Positions 56,434 to 64,000 of a DNA stretch of 64,000 bases are shown here, one piece after another. Positions within the stretch are counted from its first letter, which is position 1. Each line of letters begins with the position of its first letter. The stretch comes from UBA6176 sp032119375 (GTDB taxonomy: Bacteria; Verrucomicrobiota; Verrucomicrobiia; Limisphaerales; UBA9464). Location of the stretch: contig CAYSGH010000010.1 in assembly GCA_964430505.1 (NCBI GenBank), positions 1-64,000 of the forward strand, written 5' to 3'. The translations under genes and the position numbers were made by a program. The notes beneath the pieces are model-generated. The model ran no database searches, was not told the DNA's origin, and saw nothing but the letters and a program-made list of their open reading frames with translations.

Positions 56434-59400
56434 ATGCCCGACCCAAACTTCCGACAACAGCTTGCGGATGCTCTTTCCGACTTTGCCCGCGCGCCCTTGG
56501 CCGAGGCTTCGACCACGTTCTTCGGCAAGCTCGGCTACGGCAGCAAGCGGCGTCTCCAGTTTCCTTCGCTGACGGGGCTGCTCGCACAGTTCGACACGTC
56601 TGGCAGCGTGGCGGAAAAGCTGCCCAAGACTGGCTCCAAGAGCCCGGTCACCGTGGTGCAACTTACCAGTGAAGAAATCGCCGCAAACTCCGGTGGACAG
56701 TTGGCTTCGCTTGCCGGCAGCGGAGCCGACCTTCGCCAGATCGAGTCTTACCTCTTCCTCACGATTGCCCTGCCGGAATCGGACTACACCCGCACTCAAC
56801 TGGCGGACTACGCCCGCGCCATTAATTCGCTGTTTCCCCAGCCGGTTCTCGTCCTGTTCCAGCACGGCGGGACAATCTCGTTGGCGATCACCTACCGGCG
56901 CACCAACAAGCGCGATGCTTCTCGGGATGTTATCGCCCGGAAGGTCACGCTCATCCGCGATATTGCCTGCGCTCAACCGCACTCCGGCCACCTTGCGATT
57001 CTCGAAGACTTCTCGCTTCCTGCACTATCCCGTGCCCGCCAACGCGACATCCGTAGTTTCGCCGACCTCGACGACGCCTGGCGCGAATCGCTTTCCACGC
57101 AGCTTCTCAATCGGGAGTTCTACCGCGAAATCGCCAACTGGTATTTCTGGGCGCGCGAACACGCGATCTTTCCGAAGGACGCTCCGCTCGACGCCGACGG
57201 CAAGCCTTCGCTTCCGCTAATTCGACTGCTGACCCGCCTGATCTTCTGCTGGTTTCTGCGCGAGAAGTCGCTCCCCGGACTCGGCACGCTTATCCCGGCG
57301 GACTTGTTCGATTCGGCCTGCATCCGCCGTTTCCTGCGCGATTCCTCGCCGGAGGCCACCACCTATTACACCGGCATCCTCCAGAATTTGTTTTTTGCGA
57401 CTCTCAACGCCGAGATGGACGAGCCGGGCCGGCCGCAGAAGCGCCACTTTATCGGCGAAGGGGAGGAGGACGAGGCGGATGAGCACTTCAACGCCGCCGT
57501 CTGGCGCAACAAAAGGCTGCTGGCCAAGGATGCCGAAACGGAGGTTGAAACGCTCTTCCGACGCATTCCCTTCCTCAACGGCGGTCTCTTTGAATGCCTC
57601 GACGAACCCGTCTTCGACCAGAAGGGCAAGAAGACCGGCGAAAAACGCGTGGACGGTTTCTCAACCAAACCTTCCAAGCAGGCGAGGGTTCCCAATTTCC
57701 TCTTCTTTGGTCCCGACCAAACCGTGGACCTGTCCGGCACCTACGGCGACAGCTCGCGGCGGCAGGAAACCGTCAGGCCATTGCTGGAGATCTTTCGCGG
57801 CTACAAATTCACCCTCACCGAAAACACGCCCATCGAGGAAGAAGTCGCGCTGGACCCTGAGTTGCTTGGCCACGTTTTCGAGAACCTCCTCGCCGCCTTC
57901 AATCCCGAGACCGGAACCATCGCCCGAAAGGCCACCGGTTCCTTCTACACGCCGCGAGTCGTGGTGGACTGGATGGTGGACGAAGCCCTTGTCGCCTACC
58001 TCACCGGGCGCGTTCCCGCTGCGACCGAAGCGCAAGTTCGCGACCTGCTTTCATGGGAACGCGACACGCATGAGATCCCTCCCGAGACCGTTTCTTCCCT
58101 GGTTGACGCAGTGGACTCGCTCAAGTCGCTCGACCCCGCGTGTGGTTCGGGTGCTTTCCCAATGGGACTGCTGCAAAAGCTGGTTCACCTCCTCCGCAAG
58201 CTTGACCCCAACAACAAACAATGGCGTGCGCGGCAACAGGCTGCGGTCGAGGCGATGGATAGTTCCACCGCGAGGGAGGTGGCGTTCGCCGCCTTGGAAA
58301 AGGCGTTCGCCCACGACGAGGACGACTATGGTCGCAAGCTCTACCTCATCGAGAACTGCCTCTACGGCGTGGACATCCAACCCATCGCCGTCCAGATAGC
58401 GAAGCTGCGGTTCTTCATCGCCCTCGTTGTCGAGCAAACCATCGCGCCTGACCGGTTCAACTACGGCATCCTTCCGCTGCCCAACCTCGAAACGAAGATT
58501 GTCGCAGCCAACACACTCCTGGGGCTGCGGCGCGGCCAGCTCATGCTGGGATCGAATGAAGTCCGCTCCCTTGAGGGACAGCTTCAACGTGTGCGCCATG
58601 ACTACTTCACCGCACGTCGCTACACGGACAAGAAGGCGCTGCGAACGCGTGATCGTGAACTCTGCCGCAAATTGGCCACGGCGCTGGCCAGCAGCGGCGA
58701 ATGCTCGCCTGCCGACGCACAGCGCCTGGCCGACTGGAATCCCTATGACACCAACCGCGAGGCTCCGTTCTTCGACCCGGGCTGGATGTTCGGCCTTGCG
58801 GTCGGCCGACAGCGCCCCAGCGCGGCGACACTGCGCGGCAACCTGGCCGCCATCGTCAACCGGACGGCGGGGCAGATGGAGTTGGGCGCTGCGCCTCCGC
58901 CCGATCCGGGCTTCGACATCATCCTGGGCAACCCGCCTTATGTCCGTCAGGAGGAGCTGAAAAACGTGAGCGTAACAGACAGCGCTGGCCGCCCGCGCCC
59001 GCTCAAGGAGGTGCTCAAGGAGCAATACGAATGCTTCACCGGCACCGCCGACCTCTACGTCTATTTCATCGAGCGCTCCCTCCAGCTCCTCCGCATCGGC
59101 GGCGTCCTCAGCTTCATCACCAGCAACAAGTACTTCCGCGCCGCCTATGGCGAACGCCTTCGCGCCTACCTCCTCTACGCAACCCGCCCGCGCGTGCTCC
59201 TCGATTTCGGCGACGCCCCGCTCTTCACCGCCATCGCCTATCCCTGCATCCTCGTGGTGCAAAAGACCCGCGCCTTGGAAAAGGGCGGGCTGCCTCCAAC
59301 GGATAAATTCCAAAACGAGACGACCTTCCGCCAGCTCATCTCAGACGAGGCGGCGGCCTCGAAGATCCGAGTCTTCCCGTGGACGCCAGGCCCGCCACTC

Positions 59401-60546
59401 CGCGACTTCCCGGCGATCTTTGAAGAGAAAAGTTTCAATCTCGAACAACGCGAGCTGAAACCCGGTGGGTGGAAGTTCCAATCGGATGCAAACCGAAGTG
59501 TTCGGCGACGAATGGAGCAGGGATCGAACCCCCTCGGCAAATTTACGGGCGATTTAGTGATTAATGGGGTTAAGTCAGGCGGCAAAGACGCATTCGTGCT
59601 TTCTACTAAGGAACGGGATGCCCTGCTAAAGCTTGAGCCGCAGGCCGGGCGCATCGTCCGTCGCCTGCTCAAGGGCAGAGACATTAAGCGATGGTGCGTA
59701 ACTGAGGAAGATCGGTGGCTAATTTACATGCCTTGGCATTTTCCATTGAACGATGACGCGACAATTACCCGCGCCAGCAAGAAGGCAGAAGATGAGTTCA
59801 AAGCAAAGTATCCGGCGACCTATGCTCATCTTGCGCAGTTCAAGGATATGTTGTCGGCGCGAGACCAAGCGGAGACTGGAATTCGCTATGAGTGGTATTG
59901 CTTAGCCCGACCGCGGCCGGAAGCTGAGCCGTTCTTCTCAAAGCCTAAAATTGCTTTCCCAGATATCGCTGCTGCGCCGTGCTTCGCTTGGGATGAGGGT
60001 GACCACGCTATTGAAAACACTGCATATTTGATCCCAGGCAATAAGTGGATTCTTGGCGTGCTGAACTCGCCGGCAGTATTTTGGTATTGCCTTCAAATCA
60101 GCAACACAATTCGTGGCGGCTACGTTCGCTTCATTCGCCAGTATGTGGAACAAATTCCCATTCCAACAGCAAGCGCCGAGGAACAACAGTGGTGCGAGCG
60201 ATTGGCGGAAGCGTTGATTTTCCTGCACCGCCCGGAAGTGGCCGCTGGGGCGGGGGCCGCGCCGGTGAGCCTGATGGCCGCGTGGTTCGAGCAGTGGCTG
60301 AACGGGCTGGTCTATGAGCTTTTCTTCCGCGCGGAGCTCCACGCTCGCCACCTCCGCCTCTTCGAGGAAACCGCCAAACCCACCAGCGCCCCGCCCGCCC
60401 TTGCCCCGCTACGCGACGACCCCGCGAAGCTCGCCGCTCTCCAAGCCTGCTTCGAGCGGACCTACGACGTCAACCACCCCCTCCGGGCCATGCTCTTCTC
60501 CCTCCGCTCCCTCGAACCCATCCGCATCATCGAAGGCGAGGCATGA
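56434..60546 (+). CDS. Eco57I-like adenine-specific DNA methyltransferase (type II-G-like)
   Basis: 1370 residues from ATG 56434, with AAGG 4-5 bases before it. N-terminal ~480 residues are of unassigned type (no obvious PD-ExK can be asserted); the methylase core has motif I DPACGSGAF at about residue 567 and motif IV NPPY at about 833, i.e. N6-adenine type. After about residue 1010 a TaqI/Eco57I-style specificity region follows, ending with GGYVRFIRQYVEQIPIP. That region (nucleotides ~59460-60180) is visibly richer in A/T and in different codons, suggesting exchange of the target-recognition part. Overlaps the ATPase by four bases. Modifies host DNA, maybe as the self-marking arm of the cassette. 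Confidence 0.85.
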   Translation: MPDPNFRQQLADALSDFARAPLAEASTTFFGKLGYGSKRRLQFPSLTGLLAQFDTSGSVAEKLPKTGSKSPVTVVQLTSEEIAANSGGQLASLAGSGADLRQIESYLFLTIALPESDYTRTQLADYARAINSLFPQPVLVLFQHGGTISLAITYRRTNKRDASRDVIARKVTLIRDIACAQPHSGHLAILEDFSLPALSRARQRDIRSFADLDDAWRESLSTQLLNREFYREIANWYFWAREHAIFPKDAPLDADGKPSLPLIRLLTRLIFCWFLREKSLPGLGTLIPADLFDSACIRRFLRDSSPEATTYYTGILQNLFFATLNAEMDEPGRPQKRHFIGEGEEDEADEHFNAAVWRNKRLLAKDAETEVETLFRRIPFLNGGLFECLDEPVFDQKGKKTGEKRVDGFSTKPSKQARVPNFLFFGPDQTVDLSGTYGDSSRRQETVRPLLEIFRGYKFTLTENTPIEEEVALDPELLGHVFENLLAAFNPETGTIARKATGSFYTPRVVVDWMVDEALVAYLTGRVPAATEAQVRDLLSWERDTHEIPPETVSSLVDAVDSLKSLDPACGSGAFPMGLLQKLVHLLRKLDPNNKQWRARQQAAVEAMDSSTAREVAFAALEKAFAHDEDDYGRKLYLIENCLYGVDIQPIAVQIAKLRFFIALVVEQTIAPDRFNYGILPLPNLETKIVAANTLLGLRRGQLMLGSNEVRSLEGQLQRVRHDYFTARRYTDKKALRTRDRELCRKLATALASSGECSPADAQRLADWNPYDTNREAPFFDPGWMFGLAVGRQRPSAATLRGNLAAIVNRTAGQMELGAAPPPDPGFDIILGNPPYVRQEELKNVSVTDSAGRPRPLKEVLKEQYECFTGTADLYVYFIERSLQLLRIGGVLSFITSNKYFRAAYGERLRAYLLYATRPRVLLDFGDAPLFTAIAYPCILVVQKTRALEKGGLPPTDKFQNETTFRQLISDEAAASKIRVFPWTPGPPLRDFPAIFEEKSFNLEQRELKPGGWKFQSDANRSVRRRMEQGSNPLGKFTGDLVINGVKSGGKDAFVLSTKERDALLKLEPQAGRIVRRLLKGRDIKRWCVTEEDRWLIYMPWHFPLNDDATITRASKKAEDEFKAKYPATYAHLAQFKDMLSARDQAETGIRYEWYCLARPRPEAEPFFSKPKIAFPDIAAAPCFAWDEGDHAIENTAYLIPGNKWILGVLNSPAVFWYCLQISNTIRGGYVRFIRQYVEQIPIPTASAEEQQWCERLAEALIFLHRPEVAAGAGAAPVSLMAAWFEQWLNGLVYELFFRAELHARHLRLFEETAKPTSAPPALAPLRDDPAKLAALQACFERTYDVNHPLRAMLFSLRSLEPIRIIEGEA

Positions 60547-62540
60547 GAATTACGCGAATCGTCCTAAACGACTTCCGGGGATTTCCGGGGCAGGCCAATT
60601 TCGAATTCCGGCTTGATGGCAGTAACCTACTGCTCTTCGGCGAAAATGGGAGCGGCAAATCCTCGCTGTTCGTCGCGCTGCGCGAATTCTTCGACCTCAG
60701 AATGAATCCGGCACCTTTCGGCCGGTTTCGCAACGTTTTCACGCGTGATGCGACTGGCCAACCGCTGACTTGTGGAAGGGTCGGTGTGGAGTTCGACGAC
60801 GGCACGGGGTTGCACACATGGGACATCGTGAACGATGTGCGACCGCACGCCGCGCAACCGGTAGCCGATACCGCACTGCGCTTTGGAGCGGTTGATTACC
60901 GCGCGATGCTGAAGACGAACTTCGTCCATGAAAGCGGCTATCCGAACCTATTCGACTTGCTGGTGAACGGGGTCCTGAACCGGATGCCCGTGTTGGTGGC
61001 AGGCGGTGCTCAAACCACATTGGGAGATCTCGATGCGCGGATGAGGGCCGCGAAGCCTGAACGGCATTACCCTAGTCAACTTGCCAAAGTCGATGCCGCA
61101 TGTCTTGCGCTCAACCAAGCGCTGCAAAATCACCTCCCGCAGGTCGTCGCCACAGCGAACCAGATTCTCTCTGTGTTTGGAAACATCGGAGTCACGTTTC
61201 AGCTCATTCCTCCACCACTCCCGGTGAACCCACCGCAGGATCCCGCTCCAGCCAATCCACCCCACCTTCGCTACGATCGGGCAGCCCGGAACTTCAAGAA
61301 CATGAAGATTGACTTCGTGGCGCAACTCAATGGCCATGGCCCTGACGAGCCTCAGCACTTTCTCAACGAGGCGCGACTGTCCGCAATTGCGATCTCGATC
61401 TATCTGGCGGCGCTGCGGGCAAGCATGCCTCCCAATCCCGTCGGCGCGAATCCGCCCGCGAAAGTCATGCTACTGGACGATGTTCTCATCGGCCTCGACA
61501 TGTCGAATCGCCAACCGATCCTCGACGTTCTTACCCGAGTTGATCGCCCGAATGCACCGGGATTCGCTGATTGGCAGGTGCTCCTGCTTACCCACGATCA
61601 GGGATGGTATTCACTTGCTCGCAGGCGACTCAGGAACTGGCGCGCGGTGCGCCTCGCATCAGGCCACAGTGGAACCTACGACGTGCCGATCCTCTATGAC
61701 GACACGTCTCTAATTGAACGTGCTGTGCATCATCTTAACGTCTCCGGCGATGAACGCGCCGCAGGAGTGTATCTGCGAACCGCGTTTGAGGAGATGATTA
61801 AGTCGTTTTGCGCCCGGACGCGAACCCCAGTCGCTTACCACCGGGCTGATGAGCACCCGAAGTCGACCAATGTATTCTGGCAACCGATCTGCGCCGTCAA
61901 GGTAGGACGCGTACTTTTGATCGATGCTGGATTGAAACGGGACGTGGAATCAGCCCGCAGCAATGTCGCCAACCCGTTGTGCCATTTCGGGAACAGTATG
62001 CCATTGTACAGCGAGACGGTGAGCGCGATTTCCATCCTGCGTCGGCTACAAATTCGACTTGATTCGTATCCAGACAAAAATGCTGATCCGCCACAGCACC
62101 CTCGCACTGCGCTGGATTTGGCGCAGGAGGCCTGCGCGGCGGCGGCCAATTTTTCCCCTTGGACTGCCGCTGTCCACTTGAGATCGGCTTTCGACGATTC
62201 CGTTTCTAGGCTGGCAGCAAGGTGGAGCGTCCAAGTGACTTACTCCATCAACTTGTTGGACTTTGCGACACAGCGCCTTTGGAACCTGCTGCGGCAAGCT
62301 CCCAGCGGCCTAGCAACGACTCATGCAACACACGTTGCCGGCATACACGCGCACTCGGATATTTTTCTTCAAGAGTTGGATCCAACCGCCATAGCTCGAC
62401 GCAATCAGGGCTACTTCCAATCAGCTCTTTTAGCTTTGCTCCATTCGGGAACTCCTGTGCCCGGCCTTCCGTCTCCTGGCTTAAGTTCGGCAACGGCTGC
62501 GTCATCTTCGTCTACAACGTGGCTAGATGCTGTTCCGTAA
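60543..62540 (+). CDS. RecF/SMC-like AAA family ATPase (defence-like)
   Basis: 665 residues from ATG 60543, overlapping the methylase stop by four bases. N-terminal IVLNDFRGF then Walker A FGENGSGKSS (about 32-41); a long coil-like middle; a signature-like LNEARLSAIAISIYLAALR region at about 274-292; Walker B KVMLLDDVLIGLD (307-319) and LLLTHDQGW (His 351). This split-ATPase layout is that of AAA_15/AAA_23/RecF-type proteins. The C-terminal 270 residues carry two similar helical segments (about 406-431 and 541-567). No nuclease motif (TOPRIM or HNH) was recognised. Last gene of the cassette; base composition is less GC-rich than in core genes. Confidence 0.83.
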   Translation: MRITRIVLNDFRGFPGQANFEFRLDGSNLLLFGENGSGKSSLFVALREFFDLRMNPAPFGRFRNVFTRDATGQPLTCGRVGVEFDDGTGLHTWDIVNDVRPHAAQPVADTALRFGAVDYRAMLKTNFVHESGYPNLFDLLVNGVLNRMPVLVAGGAQTTLGDLDARMRAAKPERHYPSQLAKVDAACLALNQALQNHLPQVVATANQILSVFGNIGVTFQLIPPPLPVNPPQDPAPANPPHLRYDRAARNFKNMKIDFVAQLNGHGPDEPQHFLNEARLSAIAISIYLAALRASMPPNPVGANPPAKVMLLDDVLIGLDMSNRQPILDVLTRVDRPNAPGFADWQVLLLTHDQGWYSLARRRLRNWRAVRLASGHSGTYDVPILYDDTSLIERAVHHLNVSGDERAAGVYLRTAFEEMIKSFCARTRTPVAYHRADEHPKSTNVFWQPICAVKVGRVLLIDAGLKRDVESARSNVANPLCHFGNSMPLYSETVSAISILRRLQIRLDSYPDKNADPPQHPRTALDLAQEACAAAANFSPWTAAVHLRSAFDDSVSRLAARWSVQVTYSINLLDFATQRLWNLLRQAPSGLATTHATHVAGIHAHSDIFLQELDPTAIARRNQGYFQSALLALLHSGTPVPGLPSPGLSSATAASSSSTTWLDAVP

Positions 62541-63129
62541 TTACAAGAGCCAGAATTCCCTATGTTCGCGACGGAGTCACGGCTGTCATGCCGGGGTTAG
62601 GCTGGTCTTAAGGTCGTTGATTGGCCCCCTTGTGAACATCACGACGGTTCTTTCAGATCCCGCATCCTTCATCAGTCATGGCGAGGCATTGTACCAACTC
62701 ATTTTGACTGTAGAAGCGCCACGTAGTGAGGGCGATGGCAAAAGAATTTGTTTGAACGGCCGTATTGAGTTGGTTCCCGTGGTCGATGGTTTGTGTTTGC
62801 CTCGATTCACTGGATAGAAAAGCCGGTACAAAGACTCCATCAGCATCGCGGGCACGTAGGCTCCCCAGTCGCAAGCCAGCCCCTGGACTAGTACCCGCCC
62901 CCCCCGCCTCCCGCCCCTCGCTTCCCGCTTCCCGCCTCCCGCTTCCCCGTCCTGTCGCTCCGGCACGCCGGGCTTGCCATCTCGCGTGGGTGGGCCTTCA
63001 TGCTCGCATCGGGCCGTTGCGCGCGGGGCGTGACGGCCCGCCGGGCGAAGTATTTCCTAACAAAGGCCCGCCTCGTGCGTCATCCGAAGGGGCGCGGCAG
63101 GGGCGGCGCGCCCGGAAATGGGAACGAGC
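62541..63129. other. Intergenic region after the defence-like cassette
   Basis: About 590 bases. The first ~330 are comparatively AT-rich with only short open frames on both strands (for instance plus 62527-62817 and minus 62676-62966), none matching a family I know; possibly a decayed gene. A C-rich tract follows at 62894-62948, then the GC returns to the window's usual level ahead of the gene at 63130. Confidence 0.5.
62894..62948 (-). repeat. CTTCCCGC tract (reverse of the 43488 repeat)
   Basis: Repeated CTTCCCGC/CTCCCGC units on the plus strand, i.e. GCGGGAAG on the minus strand, with a run of C. Same motif as at 43488-43530, in an intergenic position again. Confidence 0.65.
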
Positions 63130-64000
63130 ATGAAGACGTTGTGGGTGCGGGCGTTGGGCGGGCTGTGCGTGGCCGCCCGGTTGTGGGCGGCGGAGGGGCC
63201 GGGCTTCGTGGAGGCCTTTGTCCTCGCGGAGGACCGGGAGGCCGTGCTGGCGCGGCTCGTCCCGGGGACGGAGGAGCATTACTTCTTCCATGCCCTGCAC
63301 TGGCAGAACACGGGCCAGGCCCAGCGGCTGGGCGAGGTGCTCGACGCCTGGGGCAAGCGCTTCCCGGACTCGGCGCTGCGACGCGAGATCCTGAACCGCG
63401 AGGCCCTGCTGGCGCACGCGAAGGATCCCCAGAAAACCCTCGCCTACCTGCGCGAGCAACTCGGCCCGCACCTCGCCCACGTCCAGGTGCTGCCCGACCG
63501 CCCGCCCGACCTCCCCGCCGCCCTCGACCCGGCGCGCATTTCCCGGGACGCCTTCCTGAACCGCGTGCTGGCGTCGGACGACCTCGGCGGGGCGTCGGAG
63601 GAAATCCTGGAGTTGCTGGTGCGCGAGAAGCGCGCCCTGCGGCCGTCGCAGCGGCGCGCGTTGCTCCAGCGGCTGCGTTGGCCTTCGACGCCGGGCCTCG
63701 TGGAGCTGGTCGCGGAGGACCTCCGGGCCGAGGGCAGCCGCGGCTTCGGCGAGTTCGAGGTGCACCGGATGTTGCTGCCCGGCCAACTGGACCGGCTGCG
63801 CGAGCTGGCACCGGTGGTGGCGACGCAGGATGCCTACGTCCACGAGCGCATCCGCAGGCTGGCTCCGGGCGCGGACGCGGACGGCGAGCTGGACCCCGCC
63901 GAGCGCGAGGCCTGGCTGGGACGGGTTTGGGCCTTGGCCAAGGACCTGCCGCCGCGCTTCAACACCCTCAAGGCGCACGTCCTGCACGGGCGGCTCCAAC
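63130..64000 (+). CDS. Predicted exported helical protein, 3' end beyond the window
   Basis: Open from ATG 63130 to the window edge (290 codons, no stop). GGGAAC lies a few bases before the ATG. Short signal peptide (WVRALGGLCVAARLWA), then an all-helical sequence with TPR-like spacing (HYFFHALHWQNTGQAQRL, KRFPDSALRREILNREALLA, DPQKTLAYLREQLG, SRDAFLNRVLASDDLGG, EILELLVREKR). Strong GC3 bias matches neighbouring core genes and supports it as real. I do not recognise the family; a large periplasmic or alpha-2-macroglobulin-like protein is one guess only. Confidence 0.65.
   Translation, partial: MKTLWVRALGGLCVAARLWAAEGPGFVEAFVLAEDREAVLARLVPGTEEHYFFHALHWQNTGQAQRLGEVLDAWGKRFPDSALRREILNREALLAHAKDPQKTLAYLREQLGPHLAHVQVLPDRPPDLPAALDPARISRDAFLNRVLASDDLGGASEEILELLVREKRALRPSQRRALLQRLRWPSTPGLVELVAEDLRAEGSRGFGEFEVHRMLLPGQLDRLRELAPVVATQDAYVHERIRRLAPGADADGELDPAEREAWLGRVWALAKDLPPRFNTLKAHVLHGRLQ

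Noticed and set aside
59500..59560. tRNA-like TTCGATC loop on the minus strand inside the methylase
   Set aside because: The stem bases around the loop do not pair and no acceptor or anticodon arm could be drawn; the plus-strand frame is intact.
51257..62540. Assignment of the cassette to BREX or DISARM
   Set aside because: No PglZ, BrxC, BrxL or DUF1998 protein is present; only a helicase, a methylase and a PLD module are shared in type.
62527..62966. Short open frames after the ATPase gene on both strands
   Set aside because: No start context, family match or codon bias; most likely decayed or non-coding DNA.

Overview
The window is a GC-rich stretch of bacterial chromosome, most likely from a member of the Verrucomicrobiota (Limisphaerales/Pedosphaera-like). 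That placement is an inference from gene content: PVC-type haem-binding dehydrogenase, DUF1549/DUF1553 + DUF1501 pairs, formylglycine-enzyme-like proteins fused to cytochrome c domains, solitary pseudopilins with DUF1559-like bodies, a PEP-CTERM protein, DUF4623-like secreted proteins, a DUF3568-like lipoprotein and a four-helix-bundle 'suffix' protein. No rRNA, tRNA or CRISPR array was recognised.

Layout. 0.2-11.6 kb: a secreted haem-binding dehydrogenase, divergent from a bifunctional rhamnulose-1-phosphate aldolase/short-chain dehydrogenase; a small lipoprotein; three overlapping CNNM/CBS (CorC/HlyC) membrane proteins; then, on the other strand, a XerC-type recombinase, a DUF3568-like lipoprotein and a clamp-like hypothetical. 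11.8-19.5 kb: an exported sugar-hydrolase-like protein diverging from a plus-strand run of a double-DUF4623/Ig secreted protein, a pseudopilin, a PEP-CTERM DUF4623 protein (followed by a good terminator) and a DUF362 protein. 19.5-27.0 kb, minus strand: lnt - FMN-binding protein - plsY - gpsA - thrB, tightly packed, preceded by the four-helix-bundle gene and a SUMF1/cytochrome gene. 27.1-42.4 kb: a DsbA-like gene on the plus strand, then a very long minus-strand series of two DUF1553/DUF1501 pairs, gcvT, and an ABC exporter (ATPase, two FtsX/MacB permeases, HlyD-type adaptor). 42.5-50.9 kb: SGNH hydrolase, a second pseudopilin, a subtilisin-like protease with PA and P domains, a ComF-type phosphoribosyltransferase and a type IA topoisomerase III.

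51.2-62.5 kb is the accessory region and the most interesting part. It is a co-directional cassette of a PLD-nuclease/SNF2-type helicase, a DUF4062-plus-HATPase protein, an Eco57I/type II-G-like adenine methylase of about 1370 residues and a RecF/SMC-like AAA ATPase. This resembles a helicase-methylase-ATPase antiviral system. The DUF4062 gene is flanked by two diverged copies of the helicase 3' end, so it appears to have been inserted between helicase and methylase while duplicating (or replacing) the helicase tail. A patch of visibly lower GC lies in the presumed target-recognition part of the methylase.

Several secreted proteins share a C-terminal module typical of this phylum. Short 9- and 12-bp in-frame tandem repeats occur in three unrelated genes, and CTTCCCGC-type tracts occur in intergenic DNA. 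The last gene (63.1 kb onward) runs off the right edge.
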